Source of the DNA: Pseudodesulfovibrio hydrargyri
GTDB taxonomy: Bacteria > Desulfobacterota > Desulfovibrionia > Desulfovibrionales > Desulfovibrionaceae
Length of the DNA: 64,000 nt
Assembly: GCF_001874525.1 (NCBI RefSeq)
Contig: NZ_LKAQ01000004.1
Span: forward strand, 2,446,730-2,510,729
Direction of reading: 5' to 3'
Shown piece after piece: positions 38,198 to 48,163 of the stretch. The notes under the pieces were generated by a model. It ran no database searches and was not told the DNA's origin. It saw nothing but the letters and a program-made list of their open reading frames with translations. Made by a program: the position numbers and the translations under genes. The stretch's first letter is position 1, and every line of letters starts with the position of its first letter.

Positions 38198-38640
38198 GAC
38201 TTCATGAACTCTACGCCTTCCCGGAAGAATATAAGAACCGCAAGCGCATAGGCCGCGGCTCCGGCTCCGGCTGGGGCAAGACCGCGGCCAAGGGCCACAA
38301 GGGCCAGAACGCCCGTGCCGGCGGCGGCGTCCGTCCCGGTTTCGAGGGCGGCCAGATGCCTCTGGCCCGCCGTCTGCCCAAGCGCGGTTTCAAGAATCCC
38401 TTCCGTGAAGAATACGTTGCCGTCAACGTGGGCCGCCTGATCGCCCTGTTCGAAGGCAAGGATGAGATTACCGTTGCCGACATGTACGAGCGCGGCGTCG
38501 TCAAGAGCGGCGCCCCGGTCAAAGTGCTGGGCACCGGTGACGTCGACAAGGCCGTGACCATCGAAGCCCATCGCTTCAGCGCGTCCGCCGCCGACAAGAT
38601 TGCCAAGGCCGGCGGTACCGCCAAGGCCATTGAGGCGTAA
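38194..38640 (+). CDS. rplO: 50S ribosomal protein L15
   Basis: L15 is a late assembly protein of the large subunit. The 148-residue protein has the glycine-rich N-terminal extension ([40 protein letters not shown]). It starts inside the rpmD stop codon and leads into secY. Confidence 0.97.
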   Translation: MRLHELYAFPEEYKNRKRIGRGSGSGWGKTAAKGHKGQNARAGGGVRPGFEGGQMPLARRLPKRGFKNPFREEYVAVNVGRLIALFEGKDEITVADMYERGVVKSGAPVKVLGTGDVDKAVTIEAHRFSASAADKIAKAGGTAKAIEA

Positions 38641-38672
38641 ACTCACTATTGATTCGGAAGGGTACTGAGACG

Positions 38673-39983
38673 ATGTCAGGAGTTGATAATATTGCCCGGT
38701 TGCCGGAGCTGCGTAAAAAGCTGCTCTGGACGTTCGCACTGCTCGCTGTCTACCGGTTGGGCATACACATCCCTATTCCCGGCGTCGATAGTGCCGCGCT
38801 TTCCGAGTTCTTCGCTCAGGCGCAGAACACCCTCTTCGGCGTGTTCGACATGTTCTCCGGCGGTGGACTCAAAAAGATGTCCATCTTCGCCCTGGGTATC
38901 ATGCCGTACATCTCGGCCTCGATCATCCTCCAGCTTCTGACCGTCGTCAGCCCCGAGCTGAAGCGGCTCCAGAAGGAGGAGGGCGAGGCCGGCCGCAAGA
39001 AGATCACCCAGTACACCCGGTACGGCACTGTGCTCATCACCGTGGTCCAGGGTTTCGCCATCGCCACCGGACTGGAGTCCATGAGCTCGCCCACGGGCGC
39101 GCCCATGGTTCTCTATTCCGGGATCGGCTTCAAGCTGATGACGATCCTGACCCTGACCGCGGGCACCGTGTTCCTGATGTGGCTGGGCGAGCAGATGACC
39201 GAAAAAGGCATCGGCAACGGCATCTCGCTGATCATCTACGCGGGTATTGTCGCCGGCCTCCCGGCCGCGCTGATCAATACCGTCCAGCTGATGAGCGTGG
39301 GCGAGATCACCCTGTTTATCCTGCTCATCCTGCTCGTAGTGATGGTGGCCACCCTGGCCTTCATCGTCTTCATGGAGCGCGGACAGCGTCGTATTCCCAT
39401 TCACTATGCCAAACGTCAGCAGGGACGCCGCATGTTCGGCGGGCAGACCACGCACCTGCCGCTGAAGATCAACACCGCGGGCGTCATCCCGCCGATCTTC
39501 GCGTCCTCCATCCTGATGTTCCCTGCAACGCTTGCCCAGTTCTCGAGCAATAAGTTCCTGCAGGACTTCTCGGCCTACTTCAGGCCGGATTCCATCCTGT
39601 ACAACATCCTGTACATCGGAATCATCATCTTCTTCTGCTATTTCTACACGGCGATCATGTTTGATCCCAAGGGAATCGCGGAGAATATCCAGAAGCAGGG
39701 CGGCTTCATCCCGGGCATCCGCCCGGGCAACCGCACCCGCGAGTACATCGACAAGGTGCTGGCCCGCATCACCCTGTGGGGCGCCTTCTATGTCTCGGCG
39801 GTCTGCGTGCTGCCCATGTTCCTGATCAGCAAATTCGGCGTCCCGTTCTATTTCGGCGGCACCTCCCTGCTGATCGTGGTCGGCGTGGCCATGGACTTCA
39901 TGGGTCAGATAGAATCCTACATGATCTCCCGCCAATACGAGGGGTTGATGGGGAAAGGCAATAAACTCAAAGGCAGGCGCTAG
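38673..39983 (+). CDS. secY: Preprotein translocase subunit SecY
   Basis: SecY is the protein-conducting channel of the inner membrane. The 436-residue protein has ten membrane helices, the first cytoplasmic segment ELRKKLLWTFALLAVYRLG, the plug region after it, and the family motif ASIILQLLTVVSPELKRL. MSGVDNIARL at 38673 is chosen as start; the 8-codon extension is not conserved. The next gene is map, with no adk between them. Confidence 0.97.
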   Translation: MSGVDNIARLPELRKKLLWTFALLAVYRLGIHIPIPGVDSAALSEFFAQAQNTLFGVFDMFSGGGLKKMSIFALGIMPYISASIILQLLTVVSPELKRLQKEEGEAGRKKITQYTRYGTVLITVVQGFAIATGLESMSSPTGAPMVLYSGIGFKLMTILTLTAGTVFLMWLGEQMTEKGIGNGISLIIYAGIVAGLPAALINTVQLMSVGEITLFILLILLVVMVATLAFIVFMERGQRRIPIHYAKRQQGRRMFGGQTTHLPLKINTAGVIPPIFASSILMFPATLAQFSSNKFLQDFSAYFRPDSILYNILYIGIIIFFCYFYTAIMFDPKGIAENIQKQGGFIPGIRPGNRTREYIDKVLARITLWGAFYVSAVCVLPMFLISKFGVPFYFGGTSLLIVVGVAMDFMGQIESYMISRQYEGLMGKGNKLKGRR

Positions 39984-39985
39984 TC

Positions 39986-40756
39986 TTGAAAAAGTTTCGG
40001 GGCGTCTTCCTCAAGAACGATAAAGAGATTGGCCTCATGCGTGAGGCCAATCGCATTGTTTCCAGAATTCTCGATGAACTCGGCGAAAACGTCAGACCCG
40101 GCGTTTCCACCATGTACTTCGAGAACATCTGCCGCGCACGCTGCGACGAGTACGGCGTGAGGCCGAACTTCCTGGGATACCAGGGGTTCCCCTTTGCCCT
40201 GTGTTGCTCCGTCAACGAGGAGATCGTGCACGGCTTTCCCTCCGAGGATCGTATCCTCAAGGAGGGCGACATCGTCAGTTTCGACATGGGTGTCGAATAC
40301 AAGGGATTCCACGGAGACTCCGCCCGCACCTTCGCGGTGGGGAAAGTTTCCGCAGAAGCGCAGAAACTCATGGATGTAACACGCGAGTCTCTGTATATAG
40401 GGATCGAACAGGCCCGGCCCGGCAACAATCTGTATGACATCTCCGCGGCAATCCAGTCATACGTTGAAGGGTTCGGCCTGGGCATCGTCCGTCGTTTTGT
40501 AGGTCATGGGATCGGCAGTCATCTTCATGAGAAGCCCGAGATCCCGAACTTCGTGCCCAGGGGGCTGTCCGGCGTTCCTCTCAAAGCCGGAATGGTCCTT
40601 GCCATTGAGCCGATGGTCACGCTGGGGACGCACGAAGTCGAGGTTCTGGACGACAATTGGACTGCGGTGACCAAGGACGGTTCACTGTCCGCTCACTTCG
40701 AGCACTCCGTGGCCGTGACCTCCGACGGACCGAGAATATTGAGCCTGTCCGACTAG
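39986..40756 (+). CDS. map: Methionine aminopeptidase, type I
   Basis: Map removes the initiator methionine from new proteins with a two-metal site. The 256-residue protein shows all five ligands: two aspartates in SFDMGVEYKGFHGDSARTF, His in GHGIGSHLHEKP, Glu in LAIEPMV and Glu in HFEHSVAV. The start is probably the TTG two bases after the secY stop, which implies coupling. It lacks the N-terminal zinc-finger extension of some type I enzymes. Confidence 0.95.
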   Translation: MKKFRGVFLKNDKEIGLMREANRIVSRILDELGENVRPGVSTMYFENICRARCDEYGVRPNFLGYQGFPFALCCSVNEEIVHGFPSEDRILKEGDIVSFDMGVEYKGFHGDSARTFAVGKVSAEAQKLMDVTRESLYIGIEQARPGNNLYDISAAIQSYVEGFGLGIVRRFVGHGIGSHLHEKPEIPNFVPRGLSGVPLKAGMVLAIEPMVTLGTHEVEVLDDNWTAVTKDGSLSAHFEHSVAVTSDGPRILSLSD

Positions 40757-40782
40757 CTCCCCCGGGAGCCGGAAATTCGGGC

Positions 40783-40811
40783 TTGCTCTTTGTTCAAAAA
40801 GGCTGTATAAA
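40783..40811 (+). promoter_or_regulatory. Candidate promoter of the alpha operon
   Basis: TTGCTC (40783-40788) and TATAAA (40806-40811) are 17 nt apart, in the 130-nt gap between map and rpmJ. A CCCCC/GGGGG hairpin (40834-40850) follows in the leader. Confidence 0.55.
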
Positions 40812-40833
40812 ACGCAGCTTCGTTAAAAAGGCC

Positions 40834-40850
40834 ACCCCCGACAGGGGGGT
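40834..40850 (+). promoter_or_regulatory. Leader hairpin upstream of rpmJ
   Basis: ACCCCC (40834-40839) pairs with GGGGGT (40845-40850) around a 5-nt loop, between the putative alpha-operon promoter and rpmJ. Its function is unknown; alpha-operon leaders often carry S4 control, which this hairpin alone does not show. Confidence 0.4.
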
Positions 40851-40886
40851 ATGGGCATTATTGTTATTTAGACATTGGAGATGGTC

Positions 40887-41000
40887 ATGAAAGTCAGACC
40901 TTCTGTGAAGAAAATGTGTTCCAAGTGCAAAGTAATTCGGCGCAACGGCGTGCTGCGGGTGATCTGCGAGAACCCCAGGCACAAGCAGCGTCAAGGATAG
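40887..41000 (+). CDS. rpmJ: 50S ribosomal protein L36
   Basis: This 37-residue protein begins [20 protein letters not shown] and ends [17 protein letters not shown]. Its zinc ligands are CxxC, a third Cys and His (CSKC, C, H). The ATG at 40887 has GGAG six bases upstream; an in-frame ATG at 40881 would have no spacing. It opens the alpha operon. Confidence 0.96.
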   Translation: MKVRPSVKKMCSKCKVIRRNGVLRVICENPRHKQRQG

Positions 41001-41012
41001 AGGGTAAAAACT

Positions 41013-41384
41013 ATGGCACGTATTGCTGGCGTTGATCTGCCGAGGAACAAGCGCGTCGATATCGCGTTGACGTACATTTACGGCATCGGCCGCACCATGG
41101 CCATGCAGATTCTCGATTCCACCGGTATCGACTGGAAGACCAACAGTGACGACCTCACTGCCGAAGACGTCAACCAGATTCGCGTTGAAATCGAGAACAA
41201 CTACAAGGTCGAGGGCGATCTCCGCCGTGAGATCACCACCAACATCAAACGCCTGATGGACATCGGCTGCTACCGCGGCCTGCGTCATCGTCGCGGCCTG
41301 CCCGTTCGCGGTCAGAAGTCCAAGACCAACGCCCGTACCCGCAAGGGCCCGCGCCGTTCCGTCATGGGCCGCAAGAAGAAGTAG
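41013..41384 (+). CDS. rpsM: 30S ribosomal protein S13
   Basis: S13 contacts P-site tRNA and the large subunit. The 123-residue protein begins [20 protein letters not shown] and contains [21 protein letters not shown] 79-nt gap with no gene separates it from rpsK. Confidence 0.98.
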   Translation: MARIAGVDLPRNKRVDIALTYIYGIGRTMAMQILDSTGIDWKTNSDDLTAEDVNQIRVEIENNYKVEGDLRREITTNIKRLMDIGCYRGLRHRRGLPVRGQKSKTNARTRKGPRRSVMGRKKK

Positions 41385-41463
41385 CTCGACAAGAGACTAT
41401 CGCCGGCGCGCCCGTGCGTGCGCTCGCGTCTTATAAGACTTTTATTCAACGGAGATTAAGGCA

Positions 41464-41850
41464 ATGGCTAAACCCCGTCGCTCTGGGAAGAAAAAAGAGA
41501 AGAAGAATATTCCCGTCGGTATTGCCCACGTCAAGGCCACGTTCAACAACACGATCGTGACCTTCACCGACGTCAAGGGCAATGTCGTCAGCTGGGCTTC
41601 CGCCGGTGCTCATTTCAAGGGTTCCCGCAAGTCCACTCCTTTCGCGGCCCAGATGGCTGCCGAAGCTGCCGCCAAGCGCGCCCAGGATTCCGGCATGCGC
41701 ACCGTGGGCATTTACGTCAAGGGCCCCGGCTCCGGCCGCGAGGCCGCCATGCGCGCCATCAACAATGTTGGCTTCAAGGTGACCTTCATTCGGGACATCA
41801 CCCCGATCCCCCACAATGGTTGCCGTCCGCCCAAACGCCGCCGGGTCTAA
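41464..41850 (+). CDS. rpsK: 30S ribosomal protein S11
   Basis: S11 lines the mRNA exit platform. The 128-residue protein has [20 protein letters not shown] and the C-terminal [20 protein letters not shown]. It has a strong GGAGATTAAGGC region upstream and rpsD 15 nt downstream. Confidence 0.98.
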   Translation: MAKPRRSGKKKEKKNIPVGIAHVKATFNNTIVTFTDVKGNVVSWASAGAHFKGSRKSTPFAAQMAAEAAAKRAQDSGMRTVGIYVKGPGSGREAAMRAINNVGFKVTFIRDITPIPHNGCRPPKRRRV

Positions 41851-41865
41851 TTAAGGAGAAGAATC

Positions 41866-42492
41866 GTGGCAAGATATACTCAAGCTAAATGCAAGCTGTG
41901 CCGCCGCGAGGGAGAGAAGCTCTTCCTCAAGGGTGATCGCTGCTACACCGATAAGTGCGCCTACGAGAAACGGCCGTACCCTCCGGGACACGCCGGCCGC
42001 ATGCGCCACAAGATGTCCGACTACGCCGTCCAGCTTCGCGAGAAGCAGAAGGTCCGCCGCATGTACGGCGTTCTGGAAGGCCAGTTCCGTATGTACTACA
42101 AGCGTGCCGAGGGCATGAAGGGCGTGGCGGGCCACAACCTGCTGTTCCTGTTGGAGCGCCGCCTCGACAACGTGATCTACCGCCTCGGCTTTGCCAACTC
42201 CCGCGACCAGGCTCGCCAGTTGGTCCGTCACGGCATCTTCAAGCTCAACGGCCGCCGCGTGAGCATCCCGTCCATGCAGGTCAAGGCCGAGGATATCATT
42301 GAGGTTCGTGAGGAAGCCCGCAAGATCCCCGTGATCAACGAGGCCCAGGAAGTCATCGCCCGCCGCGGCTGCCCCGAGTGGCTGGAATCCGACGGCGCCA
42401 ACTTCAAGGGCACGGTTAAGGCCATGCCGAGCCGGGAAGACATCCAGTTCCCGATCAACGAGCAGCTGATTGTCGAACTGTACTCCAAGTAA
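41866..42492 (+). CDS. rpsD: 30S ribosomal protein S4 (zinc-binding form)
   Basis: S4 is a primary 16S rRNA binder. The 208-residue protein begins at GTG and has four N-terminal cysteines (CKLC, then CYTDKC), the zinc-ribbon form. It also has the S4 RNA-binding domain (LDNVIYRLGFANSRDQARQL, VRHGIFKLNGRRV). rpoA follows 12 nt later. Confidence 0.97.
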   Translation: MARYTQAKCKLCRREGEKLFLKGDRCYTDKCAYEKRPYPPGHAGRMRHKMSDYAVQLREKQKVRRMYGVLEGQFRMYYKRAEGMKGVAGHNLLFLLERRLDNVIYRLGFANSRDQARQLVRHGIFKLNGRRVSIPSMQVKAEDIIEVREEARKIPVINEAQEVIARRGCPEWLESDGANFKGTVKAMPSREDIQFPINEQLIVELYSK

Positions 42493-42504
42493 ATAGGGGA
42501 CTCC

Positions 42505-43534
<1,030 letters not shown>

Positions 43535-43545
<11 letters not shown>

Positions 43546-44047
43546 AAAGTCCGGCCGCAAACTGAATCGGTCCAATACGCACCGTGCGGCCATGTTCAAG
43601 AACATGGCTCGCGCCCTCCTGACCTACGAGCAGATCCGCACCACCGAAGCCAAGGCCAAGGAACTTCGTCGCATCGCCGACAAGCTCATCACCCTGGCCA
43701 TCCGCAACGACCTGCATTCCCGCCGTCAGGCGTACAAGGTCCTCGGCAGCCACCAGATGGTCCAGCGTCTCTTCGACGAGATCGGCCCCCGTTTCGAGGG
43801 CGCCGGCGGCGGATACACCCGCATCGTCAAGATGTCCCAGCCGCGCAAGGGCGACTGCGCCCCCATGGTCATCATCGAGCTGACCAGGAAGGCCGGTGAA
43901 GCGGCCGCCGAAGCCCCGGCCAAGGAAGAGCCCAAGAAGGCTCCCGCCAAGAAAGCCGAGAAGCCCGCTGAGAAGCCCGTCGAGAAAGAAGAAGAGCCCA
44001 AGGCCGAGGAAGCTCCCGAAGCCGCTGAAAAGGCCGACGAAGAATAG
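43535..44047 (+). CDS. rplQ: 50S ribosomal protein L17 with a charged C-terminal tail
   Basis: L17 lies at the tunnel exit. The first 118 or so residues are the standard protein ([40 protein letters not shown]). A low-complexity Lys/Glu/Ala/Pro tail of about 50 residues ([18 protein letters not shown] and onwards) makes it 170 residues, longer than the usual 115-130. It overlaps rpoA and ends at a terminator. Confidence 0.96.
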
Positions 44048-44052
44048 ATCGG

Positions 44053-44083
44053 AAAGGGCAGGCATTGCGCCTGCCCTTTTTTT
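44053..44083 (+). terminator. Intrinsic terminator of the alpha operon
   Basis: An 11-bp stem (AAAGGGCAGGC at 44053-44063 with 44069-44079) is followed by a T-run, 6 nt after the rplQ stop. It closes the ribosomal supercluster. Confidence 0.93.
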
Positions 44084-44124
44084 GATTTCTACTATAGATT
44101 CCATCAATTTTCAGGATAGGTTCC

Positions 44125-45009
44125 ATGGACATCAGAAAGCTTGAAGCGTTTTGCAAGGTTTATGAATTGCAAAGTTTTTCCCGAGCCGGAGAGGCCATGT
44201 TCCTGTCCCAGCCGACGATCAGCTCGCATGTGGCCAATCTCGAGGACGAGTTGGGCGTCAAGCTGTTCGACCGCCTGGGCCGCAAGATCATGCCCACCCA
44301 GGCCGGCGACGTGCTCTATGAGAGCATGGTGACCATTTTCCGGAACCTGGACCGGGCCAAGGCGGCCATCGAGGTCCTGCGCGACCGGGTGGTCGGCGAA
44401 CTGCAGGTCGGGTGCAGCACCATTCCGTCCCACAGCATCCTGCCGGAACTGCTCAAGTCCTTTTCCGCCAAATATCCCGAGGTCTCGTTCGTGGTCCACA
44501 CCGGTGATTCGTCCGAGGTCATAAAGAAGGTGTCCTCGGGCGACTGGCCCGTGGGCATCGTGGGTAAGCGCCCCGAAGAAGAGGAGTTGACGGCCAAGCT
44601 GCTGGCCCGGGACGAGACCATCCTGGTGGCCTCGCCCAACGCGCCCTGGCTGCCCGCCGGGGGGGAGCCGTCCATGGAGGAGCTGGTGCAACTGCCGTGG
44701 ATCATGCGCATCCAGGGCTCGGCCACGCGGATGGTCCTGGAAAACGCCCTGAACAAGGCGGGCTACTCCTTGCAAGGCCTGAATATCCGCTGCAAGGTCG
44801 AAGGGACGTGCGAAAGCCTGGCCCACGCGGTGCATGGGGTGGGGTTGTGCTTCACCTCCAGGCTGGCCGCCCAGTCATTGCTGGACAGCGGCGAGGTCGT
44901 GCGCATCAAGGTCCCGGCTCTGGAAGGGCGCAGGGAGTTCTACCTGATCCACCACAGCGGACGATACATGTTCCCGGCACTCAAGGCCTTTGTCGAGTTC
45001 CACGCCTAG
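44125..45009 (+). CDS. LysR-family transcriptional regulator
   Basis: The 294-residue protein has an N-terminal winged helix-turn-helix (MDIRKLEAFCKVYELQSFSR, then AGEAMFLSQPTISSHVANLE) and a LysR substrate-binding domain (LQVGCSTIPSHSILPELL, DWPVGIVGKR). The effector and targets are unknown. It resembles the LysR proteins annotated near selenium-metabolism genes in sulfate reducers, but nothing in this window tests that. It is convergent with mqnA, 3 nt between stops. Confidence 0.88.
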   Translation: MDIRKLEAFCKVYELQSFSRAGEAMFLSQPTISSHVANLEDELGVKLFDRLGRKIMPTQAGDVLYESMVTIFRNLDRAKAAIEVLRDRVVGELQVGCSTIPSHSILPELLKSFSAKYPEVSFVVHTGDSSEVIKKVSSGDWPVGIVGKRPEEEELTAKLLARDETILVASPNAPWLPAGGEPSMEELVQLPWIMRIQGSATRMVLENALNKAGYSLQGLNIRCKVEGTCESLAHAVHGVGLCFTSRLAAQSLLDSGEVVRIKVPALEGRREFYLIHHSGRYMFPALKAFVEFHA

Positions 45010-45012
45010 CGG

Positions 45013-45837
45013 TCAGGGCAGGAAGACCAGCTCCGGGGCCTCGTCGATGATCCCGGTCTCCACCAGGCTCTTGTAGAAGGCCCGCATTCCCTCCTGCTCC
45101 TCGGGCCCGAGGTCGTAGACCAGGCCGTCGAAGTAGGAGCACATCTCGTCATAGTTCAGGCAGCTCTCCTCGGAGGCCATGACGCAGACGTCGCCGATGT
45201 TATCCGTGCCCCAGTTCTTACCCGCGAGCAGCAGCCGGGCCGCCTCTTCCACCTTTTCCCGATTTTGCCGCCAGCTTTCCCGGCTGGCGATCCAGACGCC
45301 GAAGATGAACGGCAGGCCGGTCAATTCGCGCCAGGCCTCGCCCAGATCGATGCGGTGGGGGTAGTCCGGGTGGTAGCGCAGGTTCAGGGCCTCGTCGCCG
45401 ATGCACAGGATGGCCTGGGGGCGCTCCCCGGTTCCGAGGACATCGGTGGCGCTGCCGGTGGTGAACACGGTTTTGATATTCCACAGCTTGGCCTGGAGCA
45501 CGCGGAGCAGGGCGGCGGAGGTGTGGGTCTGGGCGCTGACCAGGATGGTCCTGCCGTCCAGTTCCTCCACTGGCCGACGGCTGAGGAGCAGCACCGACTG
45601 CACCGGCCCCCGGCTGCCGATGGCGATGTCCGGGATGAGGTAGTACTTGTCCGCGTGGCGGGCATACTCCACGCTGGAGCAGGAGGACACGTCGAGCTTG
45701 TCCGCGTCCATGAGCTTGTTGAGCTCCGCGGGCGGGCCCGAGGTGACCTCGCAGTCCATGGGCAGGATGCCTGTCTCCAGGGGATGGTAAATGGGCAGGA
45801 CGTTGAGATAACCAATTCTTCCGAGGCGGACGGACAT
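45013..45837 (-). CDS. mqnA: Chorismate dehydratase (menaquinone futalosine pathway)
   Basis: MqnA converts chorismate to 3-enolpyruvylbenzoate, the first step of the futalosine route to menaquinone. The 274-residue protein begins MSVRLGRIGYLNVLPIYHPL and contains DVSSCSSVEYARHADKYYLI and CIGDEALNLRY, features of the solute-binding-like MqnA fold. The ATG overlaps the mqnC TAA by one base, so it is coupled to mqnC. It is the last gene of tetR-mqnE-mqnC-mqnA. Confidence 0.93.
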   Translation of the reverse strand: MSVRLGRIGYLNVLPIYHPLETGILPMDCEVTSGPPAELNKLMDADKLDVSSCSSVEYARHADKYYLIPDIAIGSRGPVQSVLLLSRRPVEELDGRTILVSAQTHTSAALLRVLQAKLWNIKTVFTTGSATDVLGTGERPQAILCIGDEALNLRYHPDYPHRIDLGEAWRELTGLPFIFGVWIASRESWRQNREKVEEAARLLLAGKNWGTDNIGDVCVMASEESCLNYDEMCSYFDGLVYDLGPEEQEGMRAFYKSLVETGIIDEAPELVFLP

Positions 45838-46907
45838 TACTTGGCCTCCATCAGCGTGTAGTCCATGGTGCGCTGGCGGGGCGTGAATCCGGCCCCTTGG
45901 ACTAGGCGCCGGATTTCCTCGCGGGACAGGCGGAAGGCCACGCCCGCGGCCTTGACCACGTTCTCTTCGATCATGGTCGAGCCGAAGTCGTTGCCGCCGA
46001 AATAGAGGGCCAGCTGGGCGATCTTGGGTCCCATGGTCACCCAGGAGACCTGGATGTTGTCCACGTTGTCCAGGACGATGCGGGACACGGCCAGGGTGCG
46101 AAGGTACTCCACGCTGGTCAGCTTGCGGCAGTGGGGCAGGGCCGTGTGGTCGGGCTGGAAGGTCCAGGGAATGAAGGCGGTGAACCCGCCGGTGCGGTCC
46201 TGGACCTCGCGCACGCGGAAGAGGTGCTCCAGCCGCTGGGCCGGGGTCTCCAGGTGGCCGAACATCATGGTCGCGGTGGTGCGCAGCCCCTGCCTGTGGG
46301 CCTCCTCCATAACGCCGAGCCACTGGTCGGACGGACATTTGTTCGGGGCCACCCGGGAGCGGACCTCGTCCACCAGGATCTCGGCCCCGCCGCCGGGGAT
46401 GGAGTCCAGCCCGGCTTCGCGCAGCCGTCGGACCACTTCGGCCACGGGGATGCCTTCCTTCTCGCTCCAGAAGACCACCTCGGGCGGGGAAAAGGCGTGG
46501 ATGTGCACCGGATGGTTTTGCTTGATCCAGCGGAGCATGTCCTCGTACCAGGTCAGGGGCAGTTCCGGATGGTGCCCGCCCTGCATGAGAATCTGGGTGC
46601 CGCCGAGCGCCTTGGTCTCGTCGATCTTGCGTCCGATCTCCTCGAAGGAGAGCACGTAGGCGTCCTGGGCGCCGGGCTCGCGGAAGAACGCGCAGAACTT
46701 GCAGCAGCAGACGCAGACGTTGGAATAGTTGATGTTTCGGTCCACCACATAGGTGACAAGCGGTTCTGGGTGCTTGCGCAGCCGCACCCGGTGGGCCAGC
46801 CAGCCAAGGTCGTAAAAATCGGCCTCGGTATAGAGCAGCTCGGCCTCGTCGAACCCGATACGCTCCCCGCCCAACACCTTATCAAAAATCTTCTCAAGCT
46901 CACTCAT
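45837..46907 (-). CDS. mqnC: Cyclic dehypoxanthine futalosine synthase (radical SAM)
   Basis: MqnC cyclises dehypoxanthine futalosine in the menaquinone pathway. The 356-residue protein has the radical SAM CxxxCxxC cluster at Cys65, Cys69 and Cys72, with two more cysteines inside it (Cys67, Cys68). It also has GGTQILMQGGHHPELPL and PGGGAEILVDEVR, and the family C-terminus. It follows mqnE after a gap of about 158 nt that holds repeat copy C. MqnC and MqnE are related; the FxxxQGG pattern and partner gene favour MqnC here. Confidence 0.9.
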   Translation of the reverse strand: MSELEKIFDKVLGGERIGFDEAELLYTEADFYDLGWLAHRVRLRKHPEPLVTYVVDRNINYSNVCVCCCKFCAFFREPGAQDAYVLSFEEIGRKIDETKALGGTQILMQGGHHPELPLTWYEDMLRWIKQNHPVHIHAFSPPEVVFWSEKEGIPVAEVVRRLREAGLDSIPGGGAEILVDEVRSRVAPNKCPSDQWLGVMEEAHRQGLRTTATMMFGHLETPAQRLEHLFRVREVQDRTGGFTAFIPWTFQPDHTALPHCRKLTSVEYLRTLAVSRIVLDNVDNIQVSWVTMGPKIAQLALYFGGNDFGSTMIEENVVKAAGVAFRLSREEIRRLVQGAGFTPRQRTMDYTLMEAK

Positions 46908-46945
46908 AACTCTCTCTCTTGCTCAATCTTCCCGCTACCCACCCC

Positions 46946-47062
46946 GCGAAGCGGCTCCAAAGAGTTTAGGAGGGAAAGGGGGATGGGGGCTCGGGGGAAG
47001 GGGGAAAGGGAAGCCCTTTTCAAAGGGTTCCCTTTCCCCCCTTCCCCCGGTCGCCGGAGGCG
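46946..47062 (-). repeat. Dispersed 3'-end palindromic repeat, copy C (full length)
   Basis: Read on the minus strand, it starts 4 nt after the mqnE stop codon with GCCTCCGGCGACC. It then has the long purine/pyrimidine hairpin with the CCCTTT..AAAGGG tip, a pyrimidine-rich tail and the CCGCTTCGCGG box. It sits inside the mqnE-mqnC gap, so it is transcribed within that operon or ends part of the transcripts. Confidence 0.87.
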
Positions 47063-47065
47063 TCT

Positions 47066-48160
47066 TTAAATCGCGTTGAAAAAGCCGTCGCGCTCCACCG
47101 GGGTGCAGCCGCAGCCCCGGATCATGTCTTCGAGTTCGGACCTGGACAGCCCCTGTTCCGAGGTGGCCCCGGCCTCGTGGCCGATCTTTTCCTCGACGAC
47201 CGTGCCGTCGAAGTCGTCGGCCCCGAACTTGAGGGCGGCCTGGGCCTGCTTGACCCCAAGCATGACCCAGTAGGCCTTGATGTGCGGGATGTTGTCGAGC
47301 ATCAGGCGGCAGACCGCGATGGTTTTGAGTTCCTCCAGCCCGGTCAGGGGATTGTCTATGGTCAGCTTGCTGTTCTCGGTCAGGAAGGGCAGGGGGATGA
47401 AACAGGTGTACCCGTGGCTGCGGTCCTGGGATTCGCGCAGCCGGACGAGATGGTCCACGCGCTCCTCGATGGTCTCGATGTGACCGAAGAGCATGGTCCC
47501 GTTGGTCTTGAGCCCGAGGCCGTGGGCCTGTTCGTGGATGGCCAGCCATTCGTCGGCCGTGGCCTTGCGCGGACAGAGCCGCTCGCGGACCCTTTCGGCG
47601 AAAATCTCGGCTCCGCCGCCGGGCATCATGCCGAGTCCGGCCGCCTTGAGCCGGGTCAGGACCTCATGGGTGGAAATGTTTTCGAGACGGGCGAAATGGG
47701 CGATCTCCACGGCGGTGAAGCATTTCAGGACCGCGTCCGGGTAGTGTTTGTGTACGGTGGACAGGATGTCCTCGAAATAGTCCAGGCCGAGCTTGGGATG
47801 GCAGCCGCCCACGATGTGGACCTCGCGCGGCGGCAGCGGCGCGGCCTCGAGCTTGGCCAGGACATCCTCGCGGGTGAGCACGAAGCCGCCGCTCTGTCCT
47901 TCCTCGCGCTGGTAGGCGCAGAACTCGCAGCCGTTGACGCAGACGTTGGTGTAGTTGACGTGGCGGTTGACCACGTAGAACGTCCTGTCGCCGTGCAGGC
48001 GGGTGCGCACGCGATGGGCCAGCGCGCCTACGGCCAGCGGCTCGGGACAGTGGAACAGGCGCACGCCGTCCTCGAAGGAGAGGCGCTCGCCCGCCTCGAC
48101 CTTGTCGCGGATGTCGGCCAGGTCCATGTTGTGGAAATAGTCGCTTTTGAACAGAGTCAT
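47066..48160 (-). CDS. mqnE: Aminodeoxyfutalosine synthase (radical SAM)
   Basis: MqnE joins 3-enolpyruvylbenzoate to the SAM-derived adenosine moiety to give aminofutalosine. The 364-residue protein has the radical SAM cluster NVCVNGCEFCAYQRE (Cys74, Cys78, Cys81), GGCHPKLGLDYFEDIL, GLGMMPGGGAEIFAERVRE and GTMLFGHIET. It starts 3 nt after the upstream TetR gene, so the regulator and pathway genes form one operon. Confidence 0.93.
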   Translation of the reverse strand: MTLFKSDYFHNMDLADIRDKVEAGERLSFEDGVRLFHCPEPLAVGALAHRVRTRLHGDRTFYVVNRHVNYTNVCVNGCEFCAYQREEGQSGGFVLTREDVLAKLEAAPLPPREVHIVGGCHPKLGLDYFEDILSTVHKHYPDAVLKCFTAVEIAHFARLENISTHEVLTRLKAAGLGMMPGGGAEIFAERVRERLCPRKATADEWLAIHEQAHGLGLKTNGTMLFGHIETIEERVDHLVRLRESQDRSHGYTCFIPLPFLTENSKLTIDNPLTGLEELKTIAVCRLMLDNIPHIKAYWVMLGVKQAQAALKFGADDFDGTVVEEKIGHEAGATSEQGLSRSELEDMIRGCGCTPVERDGFFNAI

Positions 48161-48163
48161 TGC

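Noticed and set aside
41428-41439. GTCTTATAAGAC palindrome before rpsK
   Set aside because: It is short, followed by a weak T-rich stretch and may be chance; not strong enough to call an operator or terminator.
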